The notes beneath the pieces were generated by a model. That model was given only the letters and a program-made list of their open reading frames with translations, had not been told where the DNA came from and did not search any database. Positions 1 to 11,409 of a stretch of 64,000 bases of DNA are shown here, piece by piece (within the stretch, counting starts at the first letter, position 1; every line of letters begins with the position of its first letter). The DNA is from Bugulina stolonifera (lineage: Eukaryota > Bryozoa > Gymnolaemata > Cheilostomatida > Bugulidae). The translations under genes were made by a program, and so were the position numbers. The stretch is taken from positions 2,728,001 through 2,792,000 of the forward strand of contig OW285195.1 of NCBI GenBank assembly GCA_935421135.1, given 5' to 3'.

Positions 1-672
1 GTAGCTGCTCGTATACCTACATTCAATTGTATTGCATGTTAAACCATTTAATTACTGTCTATATACGTGTATCCATGTGTTTATACCCATTACATACTGA
101 TGTGCATTCATGTATGATTATTTCTAAGTCTTTTAATGCCTTTTATACCCATGTACAGAGGCCCGACCTCTCAGAATCCATTGATATTCATTTTTTACAT
201 GAATTGGACCATTATAAGCAACTTTTGTAGAACGCGACCTATTTTGGGTCGGCCGTCGGGCTTCCGGCGGCCATGTTTTTGCGCAACTTCCGGACGACCT
301 TACGTCGTTTTTTCCCGACACTATGTCGGGCGGAAGTCCTTATACTATATAAAGGGCATTGTTTCACTGTTCATTGTCTCAGTCTTCACTTGGCTTTCAA
401 TAAAGACACATCTATACTTGATACAGAGACTTTCACTTCCTTTTGTCAGGTCATTCGCTTAGCGAACCGTCTTCTAGGTCGGATCACTCTCTTTCAACGT
501 ATAGTCTGAAGGTCAGACTTGGGACCAGATGGGTCGTCTCTGGTAGTTATTGGGCTACTGAGACCGCTCGATCTTTCATGTAACGCGAAGTCCTAGCACC
601 ACTCATAGGCACTTCATTTCTTGGTCGGTAGTCGTCCAAGGACGACCGCACCAAATCACAGAAACCATTACA
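1..672 (+). mobile_element. LTR of a retrotransposon, 5' end cut by the window
   Basis: This stretch is highly similar to 54727-55507, and both copies share the layout of a long terminal repeat. A TATA-box word (tatactatataaaggg, 341-356) is followed about 45 bases later by an AATAAA polyadenylation signal (399-404), as expected for a short R region. CTTCCGG/CGGAAG words, which resemble ETS sites, lie just upstream of the TATA box. The copies stop matching right after ...ccattaca (end 672) plus a shared atatt. No reverse transcriptase or gag-like frame follows, so this is probably a solo LTR. The left end is outside the window. Confidence 0.72.
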
Positions 673-1059
673 ATATTATATGAAAGTAAGCAGGAATATA
701 TCATTGTACGTGACAACCGTTCTAGTATTCTGTTATCTCACTCTCTAGCAGGGTTGTAACAATTATTTTTGGCTGAGGGAGCAAAAAGTCCAGGCCGGAG
801 TATGCGGCTGCCCTGACTGATACTAAAAGTAGCTTAAAATGTTTTCTATCAAATTCAAGTAGATATACAGAATCACAGGCCGTTGACACTGTCTTTCAGA
901 CAATAATTCTGGCCCTAAATTTGTGATCAATGTACTCAAAGTTCCATTTTGAGATTTGACACCAACAAATATGTGCTTTGGACAGATTTCTGGGGTGGCA
1001 AACGCCCACCTTGCCCCCCTGGTTGTTACAGCCCTGCTCTCTAGTAATACTCCACTTAC
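673..1059. other. No gene recognised (putative intron 1 of the left TRIM-like gene)
   Basis: If the RING exon at 1060-1232 belongs to a working gene, this is the start of its first intron on the minus strand. The only open frame here (minus, 823-1065) reads out of the intron and has no recognisable domain. The stretch 990-1030 is locally GC-rich, of unknown meaning. Confidence 0.4.
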
Positions 1060-1232
1060 CTGCATTCACTGCATCTCACTCCTGTTTCATGAATCAGAAG
1101 GCTTGTCTTTAGACAAGGTAAACAGAACACATGCAGACAAGGCAGTCCTCTTGGATCAACCAGTTGAGGGAAGAATTTACAGCAGTGACCACATCTGTAG
1201 CTTGTGGTAACTCTTGCTATTCTGCTGGCCAT
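1060..1232 (-). CDS. First coding exon of a second TRIM-like gene: RING finger (partial gene)
   Basis: The ATG is at 1232-1230 and the exon ends in ..TGC AG at 1060, followed by a GTAAGT donor. It encodes 57 codons plus two bases. The cysteine/histidine pattern is C14-x2-C17, C32-x-H34-x2-C37-x2-C40, C54-x2-C57, a C3HC4 RING finger of the kind found at the N-terminus of TRIM E3 ubiquitin ligases. It has the same length, phase and protein as exon 1 of the TRIM gene at 52869-53041. I count two base differences, both at third codon positions. No B-box or coiled-coil exon follows downstream on the minus strand before position 1. The rest is either beyond the window or this is an orphan duplicated exon. 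Confidence 0.75.
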
Positions 1233-1904
1233 CTTGGATTCACAATCCTCAGTCTATAAGTAGTAGAAATAAGTATGTAAACTGTATATATTATTAGCAG
1301 GGTATATTACACGTGTAACTGATAGTATGAGTAGTACAGTAGTTATATGATGGGTATACAGTCTACTTACTGTTACTCTTACACTCCAACTCAATTATCA
1401 AAATAAAACTGTTCTTACTGGAGCTGACTGCTGATATGAAATGAAACTGCTGTCTATTTATATTGTATGCTGCATTATTCTATAGTGCTATACAAATATA
1501 ATATTATAGAATTTCAGCCTTCCATAAACAGCCTCCTAGTTACAGTACATTGTAAAACACTATACTTGTTGTTTGCTTAGCATATGAGCCTGTATACCAT
1601 TGTTCTCTATCAACATTGCAGCGCAATGTAACTTAGGCTATAAATACGAACCTTTTCTGCCCCAATGTCACATGACGTGCTGCAGTATGCAAAATTCCAT
1701 TGACGTGACCTCTATGTCTTCAGCATTATTGTGCGCTATCTAGACAAAGTAGTGATTGTAATTATAATGCAAATAGTTTTAGAGAATTGCATAATAAAAA
1801 ACACTATGAGTACATACATGTATTTTTCCATATAAATAAGATATGTTATGGTTACAACTAGGTAAAATCAGAACCATTTGTATGTACATGCACGCACACA
1901 CACA
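1233..1904. other. Upstream of the left RING exon; no gene seen
   Basis: This AT-rich sequence would hold the promoter and 5' UTR of the minus-strand RING exon. Similarity to the corresponding flank of the other RING exon stops about 17 bases above the ATG. A short (CA)n run at 1891-1904 leads into the left end of the composite element. Confidence 0.4.
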
Positions 1905-3577
1905 CCTATACGGGTGAGACGACAGTTGCGGGGACATCTGACCCAAGTGCGTATTCCGGGGACCACCACTTCTAGAAGGGCTAGGAGCTTGTTTATTGGC
2001 TCATTGAAAAGACAACTTCTCACCAACCAAGAAAACCATTTTCATATAATTTCATTTTGGTAATTGTGGCCACAATACTTCAAAACAGTTGTGGGGTCCA
2101 GGCAACGCACTTTCATAATATTTTGCAGATGAGATAACAGTTGCGGGCACCGTGCAAAAAGTGTCATCTGCTAGAAGTCCACAAAGTGGGGACCGCATAA
2201 CCATCTGCATTTCTGAATAAAAGCGGGGTCCGCTAGTTGCACACATAGCTGTGTTTGTGCAAAATGGTCCCCAAAAAGTAGTCATGCACACGCCAAGAGA
2301 AGACAATTCAGAGGGGTTTCTAGAAAATTGCCAGAGGGATGGCAAAGTAAACATGCCAGGGGTCCAGGGCGCCGCCAAGGCACCCTGAAAAGGTCTAGAA
2401 CAGCAATCCAGCCTATCTACATGTATAAGACCAAATTGTGGTCTTTCAAAAAGCTCTTTCTTGGATGTTGGTGAAAAATATTGTTGAATTGGATGAAGAA
2501 TCCTTGTCAGCCATGGTAGTTGCCAGAGACTGGAGCCTTCAAGTGGGAAGAAATATACACACATGTAGTGTTATGTCAAGTCTTATGGCAAGCCTTTTCA
2601 CTTGTATCACTTAGCATAAAGCTGTGTTGCTCACCAAACATAAGGTTGCAACGGTAATATAAAGTCTTGGCAAGGTATTGTTAACCATTGCATGGCCATA
2701 GGGAGAAAAGTCTTTGCCTCGAGCAACTTTGCAACAACCGTAGCGCTTGTTTATGTTTTGACAGAGCAAAATTCACCCCATTGTAAAGCTTTTGCTGGTA
2801 AAGAAGCATTCCATAAATGTTAAAAACAAGGTGTTTCAAAAACATTAGTTTGGGTTTTCGGGTTGAGAATTGGGGTTCAAATGTTTTCAGGACGTCCTGG
2901 TTCTAACTAAAATATTCGAACAGTGGCAAATTCTTTTTGTCTACACACCTGTCAGGGATATTGTGGCAACATATTTTGGAATTTTAGTACTAGGAATGCC
3001 CTCTGGCCTTTGGATTTGTGAGAAGTTTTCTGCAATTTGCTTCAATGCCTATGAGCCTTGCATGGCATGGTGTTGCTAGGTAAGGAAATGACTTAGGGAT
3101 TTTTGGTGGGTATTCTGGCTGTTTCCCAGAGGGTCAATATAAGCTCTCTTCCCATGACCTCTTGTTAAAAGGATAGGCACTCTCCTATCCCACTTCCCTT
3201 TAATTGTTATAAGCATGACCTTAATGAAACTACGTCACAAGGATAGGGTGTTGGGGGGGTGTGGCCATTTCTGCACATAATGATGCATTTTTACGGAAAA
3301 AATTTTATCTTTGAGCATTCGGAGATAGCTTTTTAAAATCAATAAAAATTTAGTCTCTGACTGGTGCCTCCACGGAACCGAATCGCCAGCGCAGTGAACA
3401 GAACATGCCACCACTACACCACCTAAACAGCCTTAAAAAGGAAGCTTCACCAGTGAGCAATAGACATGCCCTGAGCGGACTTCACTCAATACACCACTCT
3501 TACTACGGCCACCTTGTTATGTACATCTATATATATAAGATGTTAGGGTGTTTGGCCATCTTTTATATATTATTATG

Positions 3578-3759
3578 TATTTTTAGGCAAGGAAAGTTAT
3601 TTTTGAGCGGTCAGAGACTTGTTTCAAATCACTGTGCTAGGCTACTACCTATCATAGGCGCCTCGGATTCAAACCACAGTTGGGGGCTGGCATTTTAATG
3701 GACTTGAAACAAGTCTCCTGCCGCTCAAAAGTAGGCCTAAATTTCTTTGCCTAAAAATA
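3578..3759. repeat. Inverted-repeat module (MITE-like) inside the left arm of unit A
   Basis: Two arms of about 55 bases face each other around a core of about 75 bases. The left arm runs from tatttttaggcaagg through tttgagcggtcagagac to cttgtttcaa. The right arm is its imperfect reverse complement ending in cctaaaaata. The same module recurs at 10975-11151 in unit B and about 19797-19975 in fragment C. It is therefore older than the duplication. It may be a nested MITE or a functional foldback of the element. Confidence 0.6.
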
Positions 3760-4014
3760 CATTATCACTAATAGACATATACACGTACAAAAAATGTATA
3801 GGTGTGAGCAATATCATCTAATTTATTTAGATATATCATGACCACTTTCAAGCCTAATCTAACTTCCGTACATGAAACACAAGTTATGCTAAAACTTAAA
3901 CGCTCTCCAGATGCTGCAAGAGAAAGAGAACATCATATAAATATATAACATGACTCACCACTAAACGATCCTGCAATAACTACATGATTGTACTAAATAA
4001 AGTATTCTAAGCAT

Positions 4015-7000
4015 ACAGTCAATAAGACATAACTGGACTGTGAGTGGTCCCCACAAATGCTCTGATAGAGAGTATCGCATGCACACACTCAATATAATAT
4101 AGTTAGGCTGCTAGCGGTCCCCGCAAGTACTCTTATAGAAAGTATCACATGCACACAGTCAATATAATATAGTTAGACTGCTAGCGGACCCCACAAGTAC
4201 TGCCATAGAAATCATGTCATGCACACAGCGAATAGAATAACTTTAGTCGGATGGTGGTCCCCACAATGACCATCAATAGGAGTATCACACACACGCAGCC
4301 AATATAACATAGTTGGACTGCTAGCGGTCCCCACAAGTACTCTTTTAGAAAGTGACACATGTACACAGTCAATATTATATAGTTAGACGGTTAGCGGTCC
4401 CCACAAGTGCTCTTATAGAAAGTGTCACATGCACACAGTCAATATAGTATAGTTTGACAGGTAGCAGACCCCACAAGTGCTCTTATAGAAAGTGTCACAT
4501 GCACACAGTCAATATAATATAGTTTGACAGGTAGCGGACCCCACAAGTGCTCTTATAGAAAGTTACACATGCACACAGTCGATATAATATAGTTTGATAG
4601 GTAGCGGGCCCCACAAGTGCTCTTATAGAAAGTGTCACATGCACACAGTCAATATAATATAGTTAGACAGGTAGCGGACCCCACAAGCGTTTTTATAGAA
4701 AGTTACACATGCACACACTCAATATAATATAGTTAGACTGCTAGCGGTCCCCGCAAGTACTCTTATAGAAAGTATCACATGCACACAGTCAATATAATAT
4801 AGTTAGAGTACTAGTGGTCCCCACAAGTACTCTTATAGAAAGTTACACATGCACACAGTCAATATAATATAGGTTGACAGGTAGCGGACCCCACAAGTGC
4901 TCTTATAGAAAGTTATACACGCACACAGTCAATATAATATAGTTTGACAGGTAGCGGACCCCAAAAGGGCTCTTATAGAAAGTTACCCATGCACAAAGTC
5001 CATATAATATTATAGTTAGCGGACCCCACAAGTACTCTAATAGAAAGTGTCACACGCACACAGTTAATATAATATAGTTTGACAGGTAGCGGACCCCACA
5101 AGTGCTCTTATAGAAAGTGTCACATGCACACAGTCCATATAATATTATAGTTAGCGGACCCCACAAGTACTCTAATAGAATGTGTCACACGCACACAGTC
5201 AATATAATATAGTTAGACAGGTAGCGGACCCCACAAGCGCTTTTATAGAAAGTTACACATGCACACACTCAATATAATATAGTTAGACTGCTAGCGGACC
5301 TCACAAGTACTGCCATAGAAACCATGTCATGCACACAGCGAATACAATAACTTTAGTCGGATGGTGGTCCCCACAATGACCATCAATAGGAGTATCACAC
5401 ACACGCAGCCAATATAACATAGTTGGACTGCTAGCGGTCCCCACAAGTACTCTTTTAGAAAGTGACACATGTACACAGTCAATATTATATAGTTAGACGG
5501 TTAGCGGTCCCCACAAGTGCTCTTATAGAAAGTGTCACATGCACACAGTCAATATAGTATAGTTTGACAGGTAGCGGACCCCACAGGTGCTCTTATAGAA
5601 AGTGTCACATGCACACAGTCAATATAATATAGTTTGACAGGTAGCGGACCCCACAAGTGCTTTTATAGAAAGTTACACATGCACACAGTCGATATAATAT
5701 AGTTTGATAGGTAGCGGGCCCCACAAGTGCTCTTATAGAAAGTGTCACATGCACACAGTCAATATAATATAGTTAGACAGGTAGCGGACCCCACAAGCGC
5801 TTTTATAGAAAGTTACACATGCACACACTCAATATAATATAGTTAGACTGCTAGCGGACCTCACAAGTACTGCCATAGAAACCATGTCATGCACACAGCG
5901 AATACAATAACTTTAGTCGGATGGTGGTCCCCACAATGACCATCAATAGGAGTATCACACACACGCAGCCAATATAACATAGTTGGACTGCTAGCGGTCC
6001 CCACAAGTACTCTTTTAGAAAGTGACACATGTACACAGTCAATATTATATAGTTAGACGGTTAGCGGTCCCCACAAGTGCTCTTATAGAAAGTGTCACAT
6101 GCACACAGTCAATATAGTATAGTTTGACAGGTAGCGGACCCCACAGGTGCTCTTATAGAAAGTGTCACATGCACACAGTCAATATAATATAGTTTGACAG
6201 GTAGCGGACCCCACAAGTGCTTTTATAGAAAGTTACACATGCACACAGTCGATATAATATAGTTTGATAGGTAGCGGGCCCCACAAGTGCTCTTATAGAA
6301 AGTGTCACATGCACACAGTCAATATAATATAGTTAGACAGGTAGCGGACCCCACAAGCGCTTTTATAGAAAGTTACACATGCACACACTCAATATAATAT
6401 AGTTAGACTGCTAGCGGACCCCACAAGTACTGCCATAGAAATCATGTCATGCACACAGCGAATAGAATAACTTTAGTCGGATGGTGGTCCCCACAATGAC
6501 CATCAATAGGAGTATCACACACACGCAGCCAATATAACATATTTGGACTGCTAGCGGTCCCCACAAGTACTCTTTTAGAAAGTGACACATGTACACAGTC
6601 AATATTATATAGTTTGACAGGTAGCGGACCCCACAAGTGCTCTTATAGAAAGTGTCACATGCACACAGTCAATATTATATAGTTTGACAGGTAGCGGGCC
6701 CCACAAGTGCTGTTATAGAAAGTGTCACATGCACACAGTCAATATGATGTAGTTTGACAGGTAGCGGACCCCACAAGTGCTCTTATAGAAAGTGACACAT
6801 GCACACAGTCAATATAATATAGTTAGCGGTCCCCACAGGTGTTCTAATAGAAAGTGTCACATGCACACAGTCAATATAATATAGTTTGACAGGTAGCGGA
6901 CCCCACAAGTACTCTTATAGAAAGTGTCACATGCACACAGTCAATATAATATAGTTTGACAGGTAGCGGACCCCACAAGTACTCTTATAGAAGGTTACAC

Positions 7001-7600
7001 ATGCACACCGTCAATATAATATAGTTTGACAGGTAGCGGACCCCACAAGTGCTCTTATAGAAAATGACACATGCACACAGTCAATATAATATAGTTAGCG
7101 GTCCCCACAAGTGCTCTTATAGAAAGTGACACATGCACACAGTCAATATAATATAGTTAGCGGACCCCACAAGTGCTCTTATAGAAAGTGACACATGCAC
7201 ACAGTCAATATAATATAGTTAGTGGTCCCCACAGGTGTTCTAATAGAAAGTGTCACATGCACACAGTCAATATAATATAGTTGGACAGGTAGCAGTCCCC
7301 ACAAGTACTCTTATAGAAAGTGTCACATGCACACAGTCAATATTATATAGTTTGACAGGTAGCGGACCCCACAAGTACTCTTATAGAAAGTGTCACATGC
7401 ACACAGTCAATATAATATAGTTTGACAGGTAGCGGTCCCCACGAGTGCTCTTATAGAAAGTGTCATATTCACAAAGTCAATAATTATAATATAGTTAGAC
7501 GGTTTGTGGACCCCACAAGTACTTTTATCGAAAGTATCACTTGCACACAGTCTGTATAATGTCGTTAGACGGTTAATACTATCATGAGTCCACAGCGCGT
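4015..7600 (+). repeat. Internal tandem array of unit A (62-70 bp monomer, about 50 copies)
   Basis: The full monomer is 70 bp and a common shorter form of about 62 bp lacks a GACAGGTA-like segment. Conserved words are GCGGTCCCCACAAGT, CTTATAGAAAGT, CACATGCACACAGTC and AATATAATATAGTT. A higher-order repeat of exactly 560 bp (eight monomers) is visible. The block starting at about 5281 is repeated at 5841 and again, less perfectly, at 6401, marked by a variant monomer with actgccatagaaa. Degenerate units reappear at 8488-8840. Confidence 0.93.
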
Positions 7601-7910
7601 TCCTATGTGGCAGACTATGTGGTCTTGGCCATTTTTCCTACTTTCCATCAACATTTTAATCACATTAATCCTCGCTGTACCTATACAAATTATGTATCAA
7701 AATGAAGCTTAACACCTGCAGAACTATTAATAGAAACAAACCTGAGCCATCATGCATAGCCATTAGATGACAGCGAGATAGGCGAAACCTATTTTTATCA
7801 TTCTGCTAAAAACTCAATACTAAAATAGTATTATTTACCAAGCAAGTACTCTATTTCCTATCAAAATTTAGTTAACATCATGCTAAAATTAGCTAAACAT
7901 ACTTGGATCA

Positions 7911-8189
7911 GTGTTTGAACCAAGTTCTGGCCCCTCACAGCCAATAATTTCATCAATCAAACAGACAGCATCAAACCTACTGAAGGAGGCCATTTTTACT
8001 CTAAACAGCAAGTGCCAGGCCAGAGGATATACTATAGGTGTTTTCACAAATAAAAATCACAAGATAGCCGTCCAGCTCAGCTCTGAAGGGCTATTGGCCT
8101 GCGATTTTGGTTGGCCGGACGAAACCATTCTTAGCTCATCGGCACACCTGATTTCTTCGCGCGAAAATGAGGACTTTACGACCCTGTGA
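7911..8189 (+). CDS. 92-codon open frame in the right arm of unit A, function unknown
   Basis: The frame begins ATGTTTGAACC-like after an AT-rich stretch and is conserved at 16999-17277 in unit B. Five base differences lie between the copies: three synonymous and two amino-acid changes (I to M, T to A). That is too few to show selection. The stretch is richer in GC than its surroundings. The product has no signal peptide, membrane segment or motif I recognise. It could be a captured host exon, a relic of an element protein, or chance. Confidence 0.25.
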   Translation: MFEPSSGPSQPIISSIKQTASNLLKEAIFTLNSKCQARGYTIGVFTNKNHKIAVQLSSEGLLACDFGWPDETILSSSAHLISSRENEDFTTL

Positions 8190-8487
8190 CAGGTGTGTGC
8201 CCGAAAATATCTTTGTAGATCGACCTAGGTCTGAAGTTTAGTTCACGAAGACATTTAATGTAGTTGTTTTCATCACCCAATTAAATCATTTGTATTAGCA
8301 CTAGAATCCTGGAGATTATGTGTCAACGCAAAAAAGTATGCTCTCACTAAATATTGCTTTACTTATACCACAAACCCAATAGTTTTGCTGTTATGAATAA
8401 AAGACTGCAACTGCGAGTATGCTCCTCCTCAGGGCCCTGTGAAAAACATAGCTGCGAGTATACTCGTCCTCATGGCTGAAAGTGTTA

Positions 8488-8840
8488 GCGGTCCCCACAA
8501 TAACTCTTCTTTGATAGCAACATATGCACCTTAATCAATATAACATAGCTACACAGTAAGCGGTCCCCACAAGAACTATAACACAATGTATCACATGCAC
8601 ACAGAGGTCCCAATATACAATGTAGTTATACTGTTCATGGTCCCCACAATAACCATTATTGAAAGCATCACATGCACGCAGTCAATATAATATCATTATA
8701 CAGTAGGCGGTCCCCACAAGAACCTTTACATAACGAGTCACATGCACACATTCAATATAATATCAATAAACGGTTAACGGTCCCCACAATGACTTTTATG
8801 GAAAGTAACAGATGCACACAGTCAATACAATGTTTTTTTC
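8488..8840 (+). repeat. Degenerate array units in the right arm of unit A
   Basis: Five diverged monomers with ggtccccacaa, catgcacaca and caatataat(c/a) words are spaced roughly 65-75 bases apart. They are separated from the main array by about 900 bases of non-repetitive arm. The matching stretch in unit B is 17570-17930. These look like an older remnant of the same array or an independent subterminal cluster. Confidence 0.7.
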
Positions 8841-9263
8841 CTTCTAACATACAAGAGCACTTCCTGTCAAGCGGTACCCGCAACTGCATTTCCATGCGCA
8901 ATGGAGAGACCTGCAGGAGATTATCAAGGTGGGGACCGCCACCTGCCAACCGTCATTAAAGTGGGGTCCGCGTTTTTGCTTGACTCAAGACATACAGTGT
9001 GGGGTCCAGGCCATGCACATGCCTATGCACACACCGTCTGCGCACTGTTGTTATCTCCCCAATATTTGTGCAAAAGCGTGTGCATCAAAAATGGTCATTG
9101 TGGGGACCGACCCAAAACTAGGTATCTATCTGCTCAGAATGAAATTTTCTTTCAACTGAGCCTGTTGCAGTTGTGGGGACCGGGCCGGACCCCGCAAGTC
9201 AAACTGGTCCCCACTTGTCGGGTGTGCGTGCAGACGAATGTCCCCGCAACTGTCGCCTGAGCT

Positions 9264-9264
<1 letters not shown>

Positions 9265-9306
<42 letters not shown>
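9265..9306. repeat. (CA)n microsatellite at the junction of units A and B
   Basis: A run of about 17-18 CA dinucleotides separates the right end of unit A from the left end of unit B. Matching (CA)n runs sit outside both outer ends (1891-1904 and 18356-18380). Confidence 0.9.
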
Positions 9307-9307
<1 letters not shown>

Positions 9308-10974
9308 CTATACAGGTGAGACGACAGTTGCGGGGACATCTGACCCAAGTGCGTATTCCGGGGACCACCACTTCTAGAAGGGCTAGGAGCTTGTTTATTG
9401 GCTCATTGAAAAGACAACTTCTCACCAACCAAGAAAACCGTTTTCATATAATTTCATCTTAGCAATTGTGGCCACAATACTTCAAAACAGTTGTGGGGTC
9501 CAGGCAACGCACTTTCATAATATTTTGCAGATGAGATAACAGTTGCGGGCACCGTGCAAAAAGTGTCATCTGCTAGAAGTCCACAAAGTGGGGACCGCAT
9601 AACCATCTGCATTTCTGAATAAAAGCGGGGTCCGCTAGTTGCACACATAGCTGTGTGTGTGCAAAATGGTCCCCAAAAAAAAGTCATGCACACGCCAAGA
9701 GAAGACAATTCAGAGGGGTTTATAGAAAACTGTCAGAGGGATGGCAAAGTAAACATGCCAGGGGTCCAGGGTGCCGCCAAGGCACCCTGGAGAGGTCTAG
9801 AACAGCAATCCAGCCTATCTACATGTATAAGACCAAATTGTGGTCTTTCAAAAAGCTCTTTCTTGGATGTTGGTGAAAAATATTGTTGAATTGGATGAGG
9901 AATCCTTGTCAGCCATGGTAGTTGCCAGAGACTGGAGTCTTCAAGTGGGAAGGAATATACACACATGTAAATGTTATGTCAAGTCTTATGGCAAGTCTTT
10001 TCACTTGTATCACTTAGCATAAAGCTGTGTTGCTCACCAAACATAAGGTTGCAACAGTAATATAAAGTCTTAGCAAGGCGTTGTTAACCATTGCATGGCC
10101 ATAGGGAGAATATTCTTTGCCTCGGCAACTTTGCAAGAACCGTAGCGCTTGTTTATGTTTTGACAGAGCAAAATTCACCCTATTGTAAAGCTTTTGCTGG
10201 TAAAGAAGCATTCCATAAATGTTAAAAACAAGGTGTTTCAAAAACATTAGTTTGCGTTTGGGGTTGAGAATTGGGGTTCAAATGTTTTCAGGACGCCCTG
10301 GTTCTAACTAAAATATTCGAACAGTGGCAAATTCTTTTTGTCTACACACCTGTCAGTGATATTGTGGCAACATATTTTGGAATTTTAGTACTAGGAATGC
10401 CCTCTGGCCTTTGGATTTGTGAGAAGTTTTCTGCAATTTGCTTCAATGCCTATGAGCTTTGCATGGCATGGCGTTGTTATGTAGGGAAATGACTTAGTGA
10501 TTTTTGGTGAGTGTTCTGGCTGTTTCCCAGAGGGTCAATATAAGCTCTCTTCCCATGACCTCTTGTTAAAAGAATAAGCACTCTCCTATCCCACTTCCCT
10601 TTAATTTTTATAAGCATGACCTTAATGAAACTACTTCACAAGGATAGGGTGTTGGGGGGGGGGGGGGGGTGGCCATTTCTGCACATAATGTATTTTTACG
10701 GAAGAAATTTATCTTTGAGCATTTGGAGACCGCTTTTTAAAATCAATAAAAATGTAGTCCCTGACTGGTGCCTCCACGGAAACGAATCGCTAGCGCAGTG
10801 AACAAAACATGCCACTACTACACCACCTAAACAGCCTTAAAAAAGAAGCTTCACCAGTGAACAATAGACATGCTCTGAGCGAACTTCACGCAATACACCA
10901 CTCATACTACGGCCACCTTGCTATGTATATATAAGATGTTAGGGTGTTTGGCCATCTTTTATAATATATTATTA

Positions 10975-11151
10975 TGTATTTTTAAGCAAGGAAAGTTATT
11001 TTTGAGCGGTCAGAGACTTGTTTCAAATCACTGTGCTAGGCTACTACCTATCATAGACGCCTCGGATTCAACCCACAGTTGGGGGCTGGCATTTTAATGG
11101 ACTTGAAACAAGTCTCCGGCCACTCAAAAGTAAATTTCTTTGCCTAAAAAG
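10975..11151. repeat. Inverted-repeat module (MITE-like) in unit B
   Basis: This is the unit B counterpart of 3578-3759, with arms beginning tttttaagcaagg and ending ttgcctaaaaa around a core of about 75 bases. It differs from the unit A copy by point changes and a short deletion in the right arm. Confidence 0.6.
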
Positions 11152-11409
11152 ACATTATCACTAATAGACATATACACGTACAAAAATGTATAGGTGTGAG
11201 CGATATTATCTAATTTATTTAGTTATATCATGACCACTTTCAAGCCTAATCTAACTTCCGTACGTGAAACACAAGTTATGCTAAAACTTAAACACTCTCC
11301 AGATGCTGGTATTACTTTAAGAATGAAGAGTTGCAAGAGAAAGAGAACATCGTATAAATATATAACATGACTGACCACTAAGCGATCCTGCAATAACTAC
11401 ATGCACTAA

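Larger units (their letters stand above)
1905..9264 (+). mobile_element. Composite tandem-array element, unit A (non-autonomous, inverted-repeat ends)
   Basis: This 7.4 kb unit is repeated at 9307-18358 with the same order of parts: left arm (1905-4015), internal tandem array (4015-7600), right arm (7600-9264). The ends are inverted copies of each other. GACAGTTGCGGGGACAT at the left (about 1921-1937) faces ATGTCCCCGCAACTGTC at the right (about 9238-9254). Both arms are crowded with GGGGACC/GGGGTCC words, and nearly every array unit carries GTCCCCAC. Such repeated subterminal words are typical transposase-binding arrays in cut-and-paste DNA transposons. No transposase frame is visible, so the unit looks non-autonomous. 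(CA)n runs flank both ends, which hides any target-site duplication. Superfamily not assigned. Confidence 0.7.

Noticed and set aside
673..830. Internal region or primer-binding site of the left LTR element
   Set aside because: No tRNA-complementary stretch that I can identify, and no gag or pol trace follows.
2052..2564. 170-codon minus-strand open frame in the left arm of unit A
   Set aside because: In unit B the same region (9454-9966) is split by a small indel, and the product resembles no family.
4015..7600. CRISPR-like regular repeats
   Set aside because: The whole 70-bp monomer is conserved with no variable spacers, and the genome is eukaryotic.
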